Positions 40,311-48,362 of a DNA stretch of 64,000 nucleotides are shown here, piece by piece (position 1 is the stretch's first letter; the number at the start of each line of letters is the position of its first letter). The notes beneath the pieces were generated by a model. That model made no database searches. It had not been told where the DNA came from and saw only the letters and a list, made by a program, of their open reading frames with translations. The position numbers were made by a program, and so were the translations under genes. Source of the stretch: Aquamicrobium lusatiense (GTDB lineage Bacteria > Pseudomonadota > Alphaproteobacteria > Rhizobiales > Rhizobiaceae); contig NZ_JACHEU010000005.1 in NCBI RefSeq assembly GCF_014201615.1, positions 62,001 to 126,000 on the forward strand, read 5' to 3'.

Positions 40311-41342
40311 ATGATCTTCGTCCCTCTGCCTTTCGTCGTCGCCTTGCTGCTGCTGATCCTTTTGGCGGCATTGCTGCGCACCACCGATCAGGCCAAGGTC
40401 AACTGGCCGTTTCTGGCCCTCATTGCCCTGTGTGCCTTGCAGACCTTTCTGGTCGGGCTGCGCTGGGGCTATGACCTGACCGCTCTGCGCTATGTGCTGC
40501 CGGTTCTGGCCGCCTGTGTGCCGCCGCTCACGCTGGCGAGCTTCCGCTGCCTGATCGCGCGCAGCGAAGCGGATCAGGGCGGGAGTTCATGGCTCCACTG
40601 GCTGCCGCCAGTGGTGATAGCCCTGCTTCTCGTCGCAGCGCCCCAGTCCATCGACATCGCGCTGGTGGCGCTGTTCCTCGGCTATGCCGTCGCCCTGCTC
40701 CAGCTTGGAAAACGCGGTCCGGACGCCCTCGACGAGGCCCGCTTCGACAAAGCCGTCGCGGCCCATCGCGCACTTGTCATCGCGGCTGCCGCGCTTTGCA
40801 TCTCCGCGCTGTTCGATCTGGTGATCTGGCTGGATTTCGAATGGACGCGCGGCGATCATGCCGCCCTGATCGCCGGCAATGGCAGCCTGCTCGGGCTCCT
40901 GATGATCGGTGCGACCACCCTTGTCGCCGCGGGCGCCAAAGCCTTCCCGGAGCCCGCACACGAAGCCGTACAGACCACCTCTCCCGAGCAGGACCGGGAG
41001 ATCCTCAGTCGTGTCGAGACCCTGCTCGCCGGCCAGAAACTTTTTCTCGACGAAAACCTGACGCTGTCGCGGCTGGCGCGCCGCGCCGGCGTTCCCGCCC
41101 GACAGATTTCCGGTGCCATCAACCGCCTCGCCGGCAGGAACGTCTCCCAGTACATCAACGATTATCGCATCGCCGAAGCCTGCCGGCTGCTGCGCCAGAC
41201 CGACGTCTCCGTCACCGCCGCCATGCTGGAATCGGGCTTCCAGACCAAGTCCAACTTCAACCGCGAATTCCGCCGCGTCACCTCCCTGAGCCCCGCAACA
41301 TGGCGCGACAGCAACCGGCAGGACCATCCCACAGAAGCCTGA
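40311..41342 (+). CDS. AraC-family regulator with membrane-embedded sensor
   Basis: A 343-residue protein. The N-terminal part (about 1-215) has about seven hydrophobic segments (MIFVPLPFVVALLLLILLAA, WPFLALIALCALQTFLVGL, and so on). The C-terminal part (about 235-335) is a full AraC DNA-binding domain (LTLSRLARRAGVPARQISGAIN, then IAEACRLLRQTDVSVTAAMLESGFQTKSNFNREFRRVT). Membrane-anchored AraC regulators can sense a periplasmic or membrane signal. It lies 138 bp from the divergent secreted hydrolase, a likely target. The start has no strong ribosome binding site. Confidence 0.87.
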   Translation: MIFVPLPFVVALLLLILLAALLRTTDQAKVNWPFLALIALCALQTFLVGLRWGYDLTALRYVLPVLAACVPPLTLASFRCLIARSEADQGGSSWLHWLPPVVIALLLVAAPQSIDIALVALFLGYAVALLQLGKRGPDALDEARFDKAVAAHRALVIAAAALCISALFDLVIWLDFEWTRGDHAALIAGNGSLLGLLMIGATTLVAAGAKAFPEPAHEAVQTTSPEQDREILSRVETLLAGQKLFLDENLTLSRLARRAGVPARQISGAINRLAGRNVSQYINDYRIAEACRLLRQTDVSVTAAMLESGFQTKSNFNREFRRVTSLSPATWRDSNRQDHPTEA

Positions 41343-42104
41343 CATCAGCCCTCCATCTCCCCGCGCCCCGCTTCCAAGCTTCCTGCTCCCCCAATCCATC
41401 CGGCCCGCCACAGACCCTCTCTGTCTGTGTGATTTGTGGCAGCCGGGGAGGTGGAAGAGGGCCCGTTCCCCCGAGGGTACGCAGCCTTCAGTATACAAGG
41501 ATCCCTTCCGCCCCACCCTGAACCTGAACAACTGCCCATGCCGGCTGAGAGCCGGAACGACATTGGCAGGAACTGACCCAAGGCCACAGACCGTCATCTG
41601 CTGTGACCTTTCCCCTGCCTTCATTGATGCCCAGACCCTTCCGGACGGAGTGGCATCGAGGATCGCGAACACCAGTTCGGGATTGCCGCAGGGGCAGCGT
41701 CATTGCCTCCTTTGCCCCCTTCTCGTCCTCCCGCCCCTCTGCCCCCCTCCCACACATTTGTCTCCCCCCTTTCCAACGCTACAACCCCCATCCATCCCAC
41801 CCGCCCCAACTCCTTCTCATCCGCGCCTTCTCGTCCTCCCGCCACCCCCCATCCCCCGCCCACCTCTCCCCACCCCTTTCCGCTCTCTAGCCTCCGGTCC
41901 ATCCGGCCCGCCACACCCCCTTCCCCCAAAAGTGTTCGCGCCATTCTCCCCACCTTCCCAAGCAAGCTCAACGCGCGCCACGCCGGGGGGTCCTGTTACC
42001 TACCAACTCGTCAGCTATCCGACCCCGGCCATCCCGCCCCGGCCTCCCCGCTCTCAACGAACCCCACCAGCATCTCCGCCTTCCGCCCGCCCTTTCGTTG
42101 ACAA
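41343..42104. other. Pyrimidine-rich non-coding region
   Basis: About 760 bp without a supported gene. From about 41690 to 42060 the rightward strand is extremely rich in C and T (runs such as CCCCCTCCCACAC), which leaves reading frames open by chance, including one that continues into the TetR gene. A 17-18-bp stretch, TCCATC(C)GGCCCGCCACA, occurs near 41396 and again near 41898. No terminator for the AraC gene is clear. Confidence 0.55.
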
Positions 42105-42124
42105 CATACCAACCAGTCGGTATG
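42105..42124. promoter_or_regulatory. TetR operator, overlapping the promoter
   Basis: CATACCAACCAGTCGGTATG is a 20-bp near-palindrome (8 of 10 pairs) located 24 bp before the TetR start, with TTGACA at 42098-42103 just upstream as a likely -35. The ATACC..GGTAT form is typical of TetR-family operators. It suggests autorepression of the TetR/SRPBCC operon. Confidence 0.75.
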
Positions 42125-42147
42125 GTTTTCGTAAAAGGTCAAACCCG

Positions 42148-42774
42148 ATGCCGAAACCCGCCACCAGACCAGATGCCAGGCTGAAGCTGCTGGATGCCGC
42201 TTTGTCGGTGATCCGCGCCAAAGGCTATACGGCCACCAGCGTCGATGAGTTGTGCGCGACGGCCGGCGTCACCAAGGGGGCCTTCTTCCACCATTTCAAA
42301 AGCAAGGAAGAGCTTGGCGTCGCGGCTGCGAACCACTGGTCGCAGCTCACCGGCGCCCTGTTCGCGGCCGCCCCCTATCACGCGCATCCCGATCCGTTCG
42401 CGCGCATCATCGGCTATCTGGAGTTCCGCAAGGCGCTGCTGCGGGGCGGCGTGCCGGAATTCACCTGTCTTGTCGGCACCATGGTGCAGGAGAGCTACGA
42501 GACCGCGCCCGCCATCCGCGAGGCCTGCAACGCCAGCATCAGCGCCCACGCGGCAACCCTTGAAGCCGACATCGAAGCGGCCATCCAGGTGCGCGGCCTT
42601 TCTGCGGAGTGGAGTGCTGCTTCGCTGGCGCTGCACACGCAGGCCGTCCTTCAGGGGGCCTTCATTCTCGCCAAGGCCAGAGGCGGCGCTGAAATCGCCG
42701 CCGACAGCATCGACCACCTCATTCGCTATCTGCGTCTGCTTTTCGGGCCGGGGGCCACGGACCACCAACCGTAA
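42148..42774 (+). CDS. TetR-family transcriptional regulator
   Basis: A 208-residue TetR-type regulator. The DNA-binding domain is KLLDAALSVIRAKGYTATSVDELCATAGVTKGAFFHHFKSKEEL (about 11-54). The C-terminal domain is of the TetR_C-like AefR/YcdC kind by length. The true start is the ATG at 42148, just after the operator; the frame is open for hundreds of codons upstream only because of the pyrimidine-rich DNA. The SRPBCC gene follows 25 bp later with its own AGGAGGA site, so the two form an operon. Confidence 0.9.
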   Translation: MPKPATRPDARLKLLDAALSVIRAKGYTATSVDELCATAGVTKGAFFHHFKSKEELGVAAANHWSQLTGALFAAAPYHAHPDPFARIIGYLEFRKALLRGGVPEFTCLVGTMVQESYETAPAIREACNASISAHAATLEADIEAAIQVRGLSAEWSAASLALHTQAVLQGAFILAKARGGAEIAADSIDHLIRYLRLLFGPGATDHQP

Positions 42775-42799
42775 CGCCACATCAGGAGGAGACTGTCAC

Positions 42800-43243
42800 A
42801 TGCCCGCTACAATCCGACTTCACCGCGTGCTCGCAACCGGCCCCGAAAAGGTCTACCGCGCCTTCACCGAGGCTGATGCCATTGCAAGCTGGCTCCCGCC
42901 CTACGGATTTCTCTGCACCGTGCATGAAATGGATGCGAAGGTCGGCGGCCGGCACAGAATGTCGTTCCGCAACTTCACGACCGGCCAGAGCCATTCCTTC
43001 GGCGGCACCTATGTCGAACTCGTGCCCGGCGAGCGCCTCGTCTACACCGACACCTTCGACGATCCGAACCTGCCGGGCGAAATGCGCGTCACCGTCACCC
43101 TGAAGGCCGTTTCCATGGGCACCGAAATCCATATCGAGCAGCAGGGCGTACCCGACGTCATCCCGCCGGACGCCTGCTATCTGGGCTGGCAGGACTCGCT
43201 GCACAAGCTGGCGCGACTGGTCGAACCCGAAATCAACCAGTAG
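42800..43243 (+). CDS. SRPBCC-domain protein (AHSA1/activator of Hsp90 type)
   Basis: A 147-residue START-like (SRPBCC) protein of the AHSA1 type: LHRVLATGPEKVYRAFTEADAIASWLPP at the start, VGGRHRMSFRNFTTGQSHSFGGTYVELVPGERL in the middle, and GWQDSLHKLARLVE at the C-terminus, all typical. The fold encloses a hydrophobic pocket for a small ligand; function in bacteria is mostly unknown. Start at 42800 with AGGAGGA 10 nt upstream. Transcribed with the TetR gene. Confidence 0.9.
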   Translation: MPATIRLHRVLATGPEKVYRAFTEADAIASWLPPYGFLCTVHEMDAKVGGRHRMSFRNFTTGQSHSFGGTYVELVPGERLVYTDTFDDPNLPGEMRVTVTLKAVSMGTEIHIEQQGVPDVIPPDACYLGWQDSLHKLARLVEPEINQ

Positions 43244-43391
43244 CGGCCCGCATATCGGCCAGGCGGCCACGCCTGTCGGGTGCCGATCCTCTGCGGCATC
43301 CGCCCCGCCTGCCCCCGGCTCAGGCCCCCGCTCAAACCCCGGCCAACGCCCTTCCATTGACGAAAGCCGTGGCGTTGGCTAGGGGAGCCTC

Positions 43392-43460
43392 GCGGGGGAC
43401 GACCCTCGCCTCAGTTGAAGAATACCGGGACGGCCCGGCCACTCGAAGGAGGGCCGCGCC
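43392..43460 (+). promoter_or_regulatory. Guanidine-II (mini-ykkC) riboswitch upstream of atpB-like gene
   Basis: Two hairpins have the class-defining ACGR tetraloops: P1 GCGGGGG-ACGA-CCCTCGC (43392-43409, one G-T pair) and P2 CCGGG-ACGG-CCCGG (43425-43438), with a 15-nt linker. The Shine-Dalgarno AAGGAGGG (43446-43453) follows P2 by 7 nt. GGGCC at 43451-43455 can pair with GGCCC at 43432-43436, so in the absence of ligand the site could be masked, and loop-loop binding of guanidinium would free it. Known guanidine-II riboswitches use this layout to turn translation on. Confidence 0.85.
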
Positions 43461-44207
43461 ATGGCCGGACCAATCGAACAGTTTGAAATTTCGCGGATTG
43501 TCCCGCTCGAAATCGGCGGGCTAGACCTCAGCTTCACCAATGCGTCGGCCTATATGGTGCTCACCGTGGCGCTCGGTGCGGGCTTTCTGCTGCTGGCCAC
43601 GCGCCGCCGCGCCATCGTGCCGGGCCGGCTTCAATCCTGCGCCGAGCTGCTGTTTGAGTTCATCGGCAAAACCCTGCGCGACAATGCCGGCGAAGAAGGC
43701 ATGCGCTTCTTTCCGCTGGTCTTTTCCCTCTTCATGTTCGTGCTCGTCGCCAATCTGATCGGCATGTTCCCCTATGCCTTCACGGTCACCAGCCACATCA
43801 TCGTCACGTTTGCACTGGCCATGCTGGTTTTCCTCACCGTCACCGTCTACGGGCTGATCCGCAACGGTCTCGGCTTCCTGCGCCTGTTCATGCCGCCCGG
43901 CGTTCCGCTGGTGCTGGCGCCCATCCTCGTGCCGATCGAGGTGGTATCCTACATCTCCCGCCCCGTCAGCCATTCGGTGCGCCTGTTCGCGGTCATGCTG
44001 GCCGGGCACATCACGCTGAAGGTCTTTGCGGGCTTTGTGGTTTCGCTGGGCGAGCAGGGCGCGCTCGGCATTGCCGGAGCCGTGCTGCCGCTTGCCATGA
44101 CCGTTGGCCTGACAGGGCTGGAACTGCTGATGTCGGTCATACAGGCTTATATCTTCACCATGCTCACCTGCATGTATCTGAACGATGCGTTGCATCCCGG
44201 TCATTGA
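43461..44207 (+). CDS. atpB: F-type ATP synthase subunit a, divergent stand-alone copy
   Basis: A 248-residue subunit a of the Fo motor. Essential residues are present: Arg174 in [13 protein letters not shown], Glu221 and Gln228 in [11 protein letters not shown], and His183, matching the alphaproteobacterial form. However, the motif usually reading S-L-S-V-R-L-F-A-N-M-L-A-G-H here has His for the Leu (residue 171) and Val178 for the conserved Asn. It has six hydrophobic segments and the [10 protein letters not shown]-terminus. No atpI, atpE or atpF follows; sugE does, so it is not in the normal operon and is likely a paralogue. It follows a guanidine-II riboswitch, suggesting expression when guanidine is high. 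Confidence 0.88.
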   Translation: MAGPIEQFEISRIVPLEIGGLDLSFTNASAYMVLTVALGAGFLLLATRRRAIVPGRLQSCAELLFEFIGKTLRDNAGEEGMRFFPLVFSLFMFVLVANLIGMFPYAFTVTSHIIVTFALAMLVFLTVTVYGLIRNGLGFLRLFMPPGVPLVLAPILVPIEVVSYISRPVSHSVRLFAVMLAGHITLKVFAGFVVSLGEQGALGIAGAVLPLAMTVGLTGLELLMSVIQAYIFTMLTCMYLNDALHPGH

Positions 44208-44236
44208 CCGGAGGCCACAATCGTACCAATTATCGC

Positions 44237-44306
44237 GAGTGAGGACGGCCTCTCTTCAAAACCATCGAAAACCGGGACGGCCCGGCAATCAAAGGAGGGC
44301 CGTTCC
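44237..44306 (+). promoter_or_regulatory. Guanidine-II (mini-ykkC) riboswitch upstream of sugE
   Basis: P1 is GAGTGAGG-ACGG-CCTCTCTT (44237-44256, one T-T mismatch), P2 is CCGGG-ACGG-CCCGG (44272-44285), with a 15-nt linker, and AAAGGAGGG (44291-44299) follows. P2 through the start codon is almost identical to the element at 43425-43465. sugE/gdx genes are the classic targets of this riboswitch, which supports the call for both copies. Confidence 0.92.
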
Positions 44307-44630
44307 ATGGCCTGGATTTATCTGGCGGTCGCCGGTCTGCTTGAAATCGTGTGGGCGTTTTACATGAAGAAGTCGGAAGGCTTCAGCCTGCTGACACCGA
44401 GCGTCATCACCATCATTGCCATGATCGCAAGCTTCGCGCTCCTGTCGGTATCGATGAGGTCGCTGCCGCTCGGAACCGCCTACACGGTGTGGACCGGCAT
44501 CGGCGCGGTCGGCGCTTTCGTCGTCGGCATCGTCGTGCTTGGCGAGGCGATCACCCCGATGCGCGTCGCAGCCGCAGCGCTGATCGTTTCGGGTCTGGTT
44601 CTGATGAAGCTTTCCAGCTCCGGGGCCTGA
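44307..44630 (+). CDS. sugE: Guanidinium exporter SugE/Gdx (SMR family)
   Basis: A 107-residue small multidrug resistance protein with four membrane helices. The catalytic Glu13 in GLLEIVWAFYMKKSEGF, and Trp16, Tyr59 and the WTGIGAVG motif (about 62-69) match the Gdx (SugE) subtype, a proton-coupled exporter of guanidinium rather than a broad drug pump. It is preceded by a guanidine-II riboswitch and ends 85 bp before a strong terminator. It lies 100 bp downstream of the atpB-like gene; the two each have their own riboswitch and may form one transcript or two. Confidence 0.95.
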   Translation: MAWIYLAVAGLLEIVWAFYMKKSEGFSLLTPSVITIIAMIASFALLSVSMRSLPLGTAYTVWTGIGAVGAFVVGIVVLGEAITPMRVAAAALIVSGLVLMKLSSSGA

Positions 44631-44715
44631 AACCGGGTAATGCAATCTCTCTCTGGTCCATGATCAGCGGCAGCAATCTGTCAGGGCCACATCAGGCAGA
44701 GCCCGCAGCGCCAAT

Positions 44716-44749
44716 AAAAAAAGGCCCCGCTCGTTGCGGGGCCTTTTTT
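44716..44749. terminator. Bidirectional terminator after sugE
   Basis: AAAAAAGGCCCCGC pairs with GCGGGGCCTTTTTT around TCGTT. It serves sugE and the convergent DUF1344 gene. Confidence 0.93.
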
Positions 44750-44764
44750 AACGGTCGCTGATGC

Positions 44765-45022
44765 TTAGCTGCCGAGCAGGGTGCTGGAGAACACGGCGCC
44801 AATCAGGCCCGTATTGTCATTGATCTGGACCGTGGCATGCGAGCCAGCGGCCAGATCGGCCGGTACGGCAACATGAACAGGGATCGACGCGGTCTCGCCA
44901 TTCTCGAAATGGATGGTGCGTGCCTGCGCGTCATAGGAGGCCACCTGCCCGCTGATCGAGGCGGCGAAAGCAGAGCCGGACACCAGTGCGAGAGCGGCTG
45001 CGGAAGCGATAATCCTGATCAT
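44765..45022 (-). CDS. DUF1344-family exported protein
   Basis: An 85-residue protein with a signal peptide (about 1-20, GSAFA/AS) and a small beta-rich domain (ISGQVASYDAQARTIHFENGETASIPV) matching DUF1344, found mainly in Rhizobiales periplasm. Function unknown. The start follows AAGGAG 6-7 nt upstream. It ends at the shared terminator. Confidence 0.85.
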   Translation of the reverse strand: MIRIIASAAALALVSGSAFAASISGQVASYDAQARTIHFENGETASIPVHVAVPADLAAGSHATVQINDNTGLIGAVFSSTLLGS

Positions 45023-45839
45023 GATAAACTCCTTGGATCGGGTTTCGATTTGTCTCGAGGCAGCTTCTTGCCTGCCTTGATATCAGGGAGATAGGTCTCC
45101 TTTCCGCTCGCTGAAAGGCTCGGTTTGTGTCCGCTTTGTTCACGGATGTTGAACGCTAAATACTGGAAATTCCTTGCCTTCATGACTATGGCAGGGGCGA
45201 AAAACGATATCCGGCTTACGATTTGTGCGATGCTCGATCGACCTCTCGCACCGCTTCCTGCCTTTGGATGAAGGCGCGGTAACCCGTCCGAACGATCGTG
45301 ATGATTTGAAGCGGGCGCGGCGCTCTCCTGGCCCGCACCGCTTATTTTATCCCCACTCTCTGCGCCTCGCCTATCATGTCCCTTGCCCTTCCTGCGGGAA
45401 AGCCGGTCATGACGATGGCAGGCCTGGGATGGGACGGCGCGGTGGCGAACCCTGAACGTGAGGGCGGGCCGCCGACGGGGAGTGCCTGGCGAAGGGACCG
45501 ATGGTTCGCCGCAGGCGGGGCTGCTTGGTAACGCGGCAGTCCGGCTCAGACCACCCCGGAAACGGGAACGGGTCGGTCCATTGCACGCGTGTTTCGCAAG
45601 GAATGCGCGGCCAGAAGGGCTGTAGCCAGCCGGGCCCGGTAGGACGCCGGACGGGCGGTCGCAAGGCCGCACCCAAAAACATCTTACGAGCGACCTGACG
45701 GCCGCCCGTCATCCTGATGCGATCAATGGCCAGACGGTTTTCCGGGCGTGGCGGTGCCCCAGCGCGGCCAGCATTGCGCGGCCAAAATCACGCGGCGTAT
45801 GCAGCGCATCATGCGCAGGAAGAAAAAACGATGAAAAGA
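45023..45839. other. GC-rich intergenic region, structured but unassigned
   Basis: An 817-bp gap with no supported gene. Around 45297 is a degenerate dispersed-repeat copy (GTGATGATTTGAAGCGGGCGCGGCGC). From about 45430 to 45715 the sequence is dense in potential stems (for example ACGGGCGG at 45651-45658 with CCGCCCGT at 45702-45709), which suggests a structured RNA. I compared it mentally with RNase P, tmRNA, SRP, 6S RNA and cobalamin riboswitches and do not see their conserved cores. Confidence 0.45.
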
Positions 45840-46667
45840 TCAGTTCAGCGCGATCGGCAGGTCGACCTGCTGCGGCGTCTCGACCAGAACCGCCGGCGTT
45901 GCGGCAGCCGGTTCGCGGCGGCGCTTGCGGTCCTTGCCGAGCCCGGTGATGCCCAGCATGCCGCGCTCCTTGGCGTGGTAGTAATATCCGGTCTGATAGA
46001 GCCGGTCGGCCCGCTTCTCGTCGCCATCGGCAACCAGCCAGGCGCCGCGCAGATATTTCACGGCATATTTCAGGTTGGTTTCGGCATCGAGAAGGCCCTT
46101 GGCCGGCCCTTCATAGCCCATGCCCCGCGCCGTCGCGTGCTTGATCTGCATCAGGCCCCAATGGCCGTTGTTGTAGGCGCTCGGGTTGAACGTGCTTTCG
46201 CGGTTCACCACGCGGCGCACGAACGGTTCGGGCAGGCCGTAGACATTGGCATATTTGGCGATCAGCCCGTCGACATGGCCGCGCGAAGCCGGCGCCGGAT
46301 CTTCGGCGGTGGTCAGCACGGCAGGCTCCGCGCGCGGCAGCGCGGCTGCGGAAGCAAGCTGGATCGGGGAAGCGGCAGGCTGGGCAGCGAGCGCCAGCGC
46401 AGCGACAGGCGTCTCGCCCGGCTGCATCGGGGCAGGCAATTGCGGCTGAAGCGAAGCGACATCGGCATTCACCGTCGTCCCGGCAAAAGCGCTCTCGGGA
46501 AGAATGGCGACCATGTCCGGCAGCGCCAGCGCGAAACCGGCATCGCCGCCATCGGCTTCGGTCGTCTCGGCAAAGCTCTGGCTGGTCTGCGAGGTGGTGG
46601 TGCAGCCGGAAAGACCGGTTGCGGCCAGCACCATGCCAAGGGCGACGATTTTGAGCTTCGCTGGCAA
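45840..46667 (-). CDS. Lipoprotein lytic transglycosylase (SLT domain)
   Basis: A 275-residue protein. A lipoprotein signal ends in the lipobox LSGC (Cys22), so it is anchored in the outer membrane. An Ala/Pro-rich linker follows, and the C-terminal SLT-type domain (about 133-235) has VNRESTFNPSAYN (catalytic Glu in the RES/ES motif) and GHWGLMQIKHATARGMGY, LLDAETNLKYAVKYL, the typical soluble lytic transglycosylase core. It cleaves peptidoglycan glycan strands. It is divergent from ogt, 153 bp away. Confidence 0.93.
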   Translation of the reverse strand: MPAKLKIVALGMVLAATGLSGCTTTSQTSQSFAETTEADGGDAGFALALPDMVAILPESAFAGTTVNADVASLQPQLPAPMQPGETPVAALALAAQPAASPIQLASAAALPRAEPAVLTTAEDPAPASRGHVDGLIAKYANVYGLPEPFVRRVVNRESTFNPSAYNNGHWGLMQIKHATARGMGYEGPAKGLLDAETNLKYAVKYLRGAWLVADGDEKRADRLYQTGYYYHAKERGMLGITGLGKDRKRRREPAAATPAVLVETPQQVDLPIALN

Positions 46668-46820
46668 GAGACGTTCAAAGTCCGTTGTTCGGTTAAGCGG
46701 TCATTACACCAGCCGATTCGGCGGAGCAACCTGCACCGGCGCGGTTTTCGGGTGGTGGGCGAGCCGGACAGATGAGATAATATGTCAGTGCGTAACATTC
46801 CGAACGAAGACACCAGCGCC

Positions 46821-47369
46821 ATGAAGACCGCCGGGCATACCGTTTTCCAGACAAAGATGGGCTTTGCCGGCTTTGCATGGGGGAATGCCGGCATCACGCG
46901 CCTGTGCCTGCCGGAGAAAAGCAGAACGGCTGTGGAACGACGATTATCAGGCCACGGCGCGGCCGTTGATTCGCCACGCGCGCAGGCCGCGGAACTGGTC
47001 GCCCGCATCGAAGCCTATTTCGAGGGAAACATGATCGACTTTTCCGATGTCGAGGTCGATCTCGCCGGAATGGAGGCCTTCCGCCTCGACATCTACGCGG
47101 CCGCGCGGCGCCTGCGTTTCGGTGAAGCCGTCACCTATGGCGAGCTTGCCCGCCGCGCGGGGCATGAAGGCATGGCCCGCGAAACCGGTGTCGCCCTCGG
47201 CGCAAATCCGGTGCCGCTGGTGGTGCCTTGCCACCGCATCGTCGCAGCTGGCGGGCGGATCGGCGGCTTTTCGGCGCCGGGCGGCTCGGCAACCAAGCAG
47301 AAGATGCTGGAGCTGGAGGGCGTGCAGATCGGGCCGCCGCCGTCAGCTCAGCAATCCTTCGGCTTCTGA
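46821..47369 (+). CDS. ogt: Methylated-DNA-protein-cysteine methyltransferase
   Basis: A 182-residue Ogt/AdaB-type alkyltransferase. The active-site motif is PCHRI with Cys137, preceded by RFGEAVTYGELARRAG and followed by GGRIGGFSAPGG, where the Arg/Tyr residues flip out the alkylated base. It repairs O6-methylguanine in a suicide reaction. Starts at 46782 and 46821 are both possible; I prefer 46821 because family proteins start close to it. Neither has a strong ribosome binding site. Confidence 0.95.
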   Translation: MKTAGHTVFQTKMGFAGFAWGNAGITRLCLPEKSRTAVERRLSGHGAAVDSPRAQAAELVARIEAYFEGNMIDFSDVEVDLAGMEAFRLDIYAAARRLRFGEAVTYGELARRAGHEGMARETGVALGANPVPLVVPCHRIVAAGGRIGGFSAPGGSATKQKMLELEGVQIGPPPSAQQSFGF

Positions 47370-47396
47370 CCAGCAGGCATTATGGCTTCTGAAATG

Positions 47397-47741
47397 TCAG
47401 TGCCCGAATCGCCAGAAGCGGTCCCGGCGCTCGAATTCAGGCTGCACGCATTTGTAGACCGGACACGAAGAAGCATCGGCGCTCGGCACATCGGCCCTCT
47501 CGCGCACCTGCCCAGCCGGGCAAAACCGGTTGTTGAGCACATAGCGATCATAGATCGGCAGGTTGGGATTGCGCTTCGAGGTGTAGCGCAGGATCACCGC
47601 GCCCTCGCGCGCCACCCTGTCCTGGATCGCACCGCAACTCATGCGCGTCGGATCATAGCGGGATATGGCATGGGCCTGCCCTGCCGCGACGAGGCAGCCG
47701 GCCCCCACGATGGCCAGTCCGATCAATCTGGAAATCCGCAT
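47397..47741 (-). CDS. Conserved exported protein of unknown function
   Basis: A 114-residue protein with a signal peptide (about 1-25, AGQAHA/IS) and a short mature domain containing RYDPTRMSCGAIQDRVAREG, ILRYTSKRNPNLPIYDRYVLNN, and four to five cysteines (SCGA, RFCP, SSCPVYKCVQ) that probably form disulfides. This is a recurrent Rhizobiales family of unknown function. It ends 27 bp after ogt, on the opposite strand. The start at 47741 fits the signal peptide. Confidence 0.8.
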   Translation of the reverse strand: MRISRLIGLAIVGAGCLVAAGQAHAISRYDPTRMSCGAIQDRVAREGAVILRYTSKRNPNLPIYDRYVLNNRFCPAGQVRERADVPSADASSCPVYKCVQPEFERRDRFWRFGH

Positions 47742-47819
47742 GGCATCCTCCGCAATGCAAGGTATCTGAAACGCTGTTGCGGCCTGCATTGTTCCGTAAA
47801 TTAGGCTTATTGCAGCCTC

Positions 47820-47848
47820 TTGAAAGCATAACAAGCACAGCTTATATT
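47820..47848 (+). promoter_or_regulatory. Promoter of cspA
   Basis: TTGAAA and TATATT are separated by 17 bp. This predicts a transcript start near 47855 and a 5' leader of about 130 nt before cspA. Long leaders that refold in the cold are typical of cold-shock genes. Confidence 0.7.
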
Positions 47849-47986
47849 GGTGCCGTTGATATTTCGGCCGATCGATCCGGGCCGCGCGTTCCTAAGAGCT
47901 TGCTGCCGTCTATCTCCAAAATCTCGATACCACCGGCCGGATGTATTTCCGGTCTTAGACAAAGCAGAAGTTGAAGGAATACGCAT

Positions 47987-48196
47987 ATGGCAACTGGAAC
48001 CGTCAAGTGGTTCAACGCCACCAAGGGCTACGGCTTCATCCAGCCCGACAACGGCGGCCCGGACATTTTCGTCCATATCTCTGCCGTGCAGCGCGCAGGT
48101 CTCACCTCGCTTGCTGACGGCCAGAAGGTAAGCTTCGAAATCGAGCAGGACCGCCGCACCGGCAAGTCGTCCGCTGGATCGCTCGAAGCAGCCTGA
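47987..48196 (+). CDS. cspA: Cold-shock protein CspA family
   Basis: A 69-residue single cold-shock domain with both RNP motifs: KGYGFIQPD (RNP1) and DIFVHISAV (RNP2), after [11 protein letters not shown]. It binds RNA/single-stranded DNA and acts as an RNA chaperone. The start is preceded by GAAGGAATACGC. The long leader from the promoter near 47820 suggests post-transcriptional control. Confidence 0.96.
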   Translation: MATGTVKWFNATKGYGFIQPDNGGPDIFVHISAVQRAGLTSLADGQKVSFEIEQDRRTGKSSAGSLEAA

Positions 48197-48362
48197 CCCA
48201 GCGTGAGCGCGCGCCGGGTCTGAAAAGACCCGGACTGCGCGACAAGCCACGGATGTACTGGCGGTCGCGCTGGAAGCGCGCCGAAGCTTGAAGACCCGAC
48301 CAGCCGAGCAGCGGATTGTCTGCCGGCCCGGACAGAAAGCTTCCCGTCAGGCTACCGATCCG

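Noticed and set aside
41434..42774. 446-codon open frame ending with the TetR gene
   Set aside because: The first 238 codons are low-complexity Pro/Ser/Arg text caused by the pyrimidine-rich DNA; the regulator starts at 42148, right after its operator.
45430..45715. RNase P RNA, tmRNA, SRP RNA or cobalamin riboswitch
   Set aside because: The conserved cores (for example GAGGAAAGTC of RNase P) are absent on both strands.
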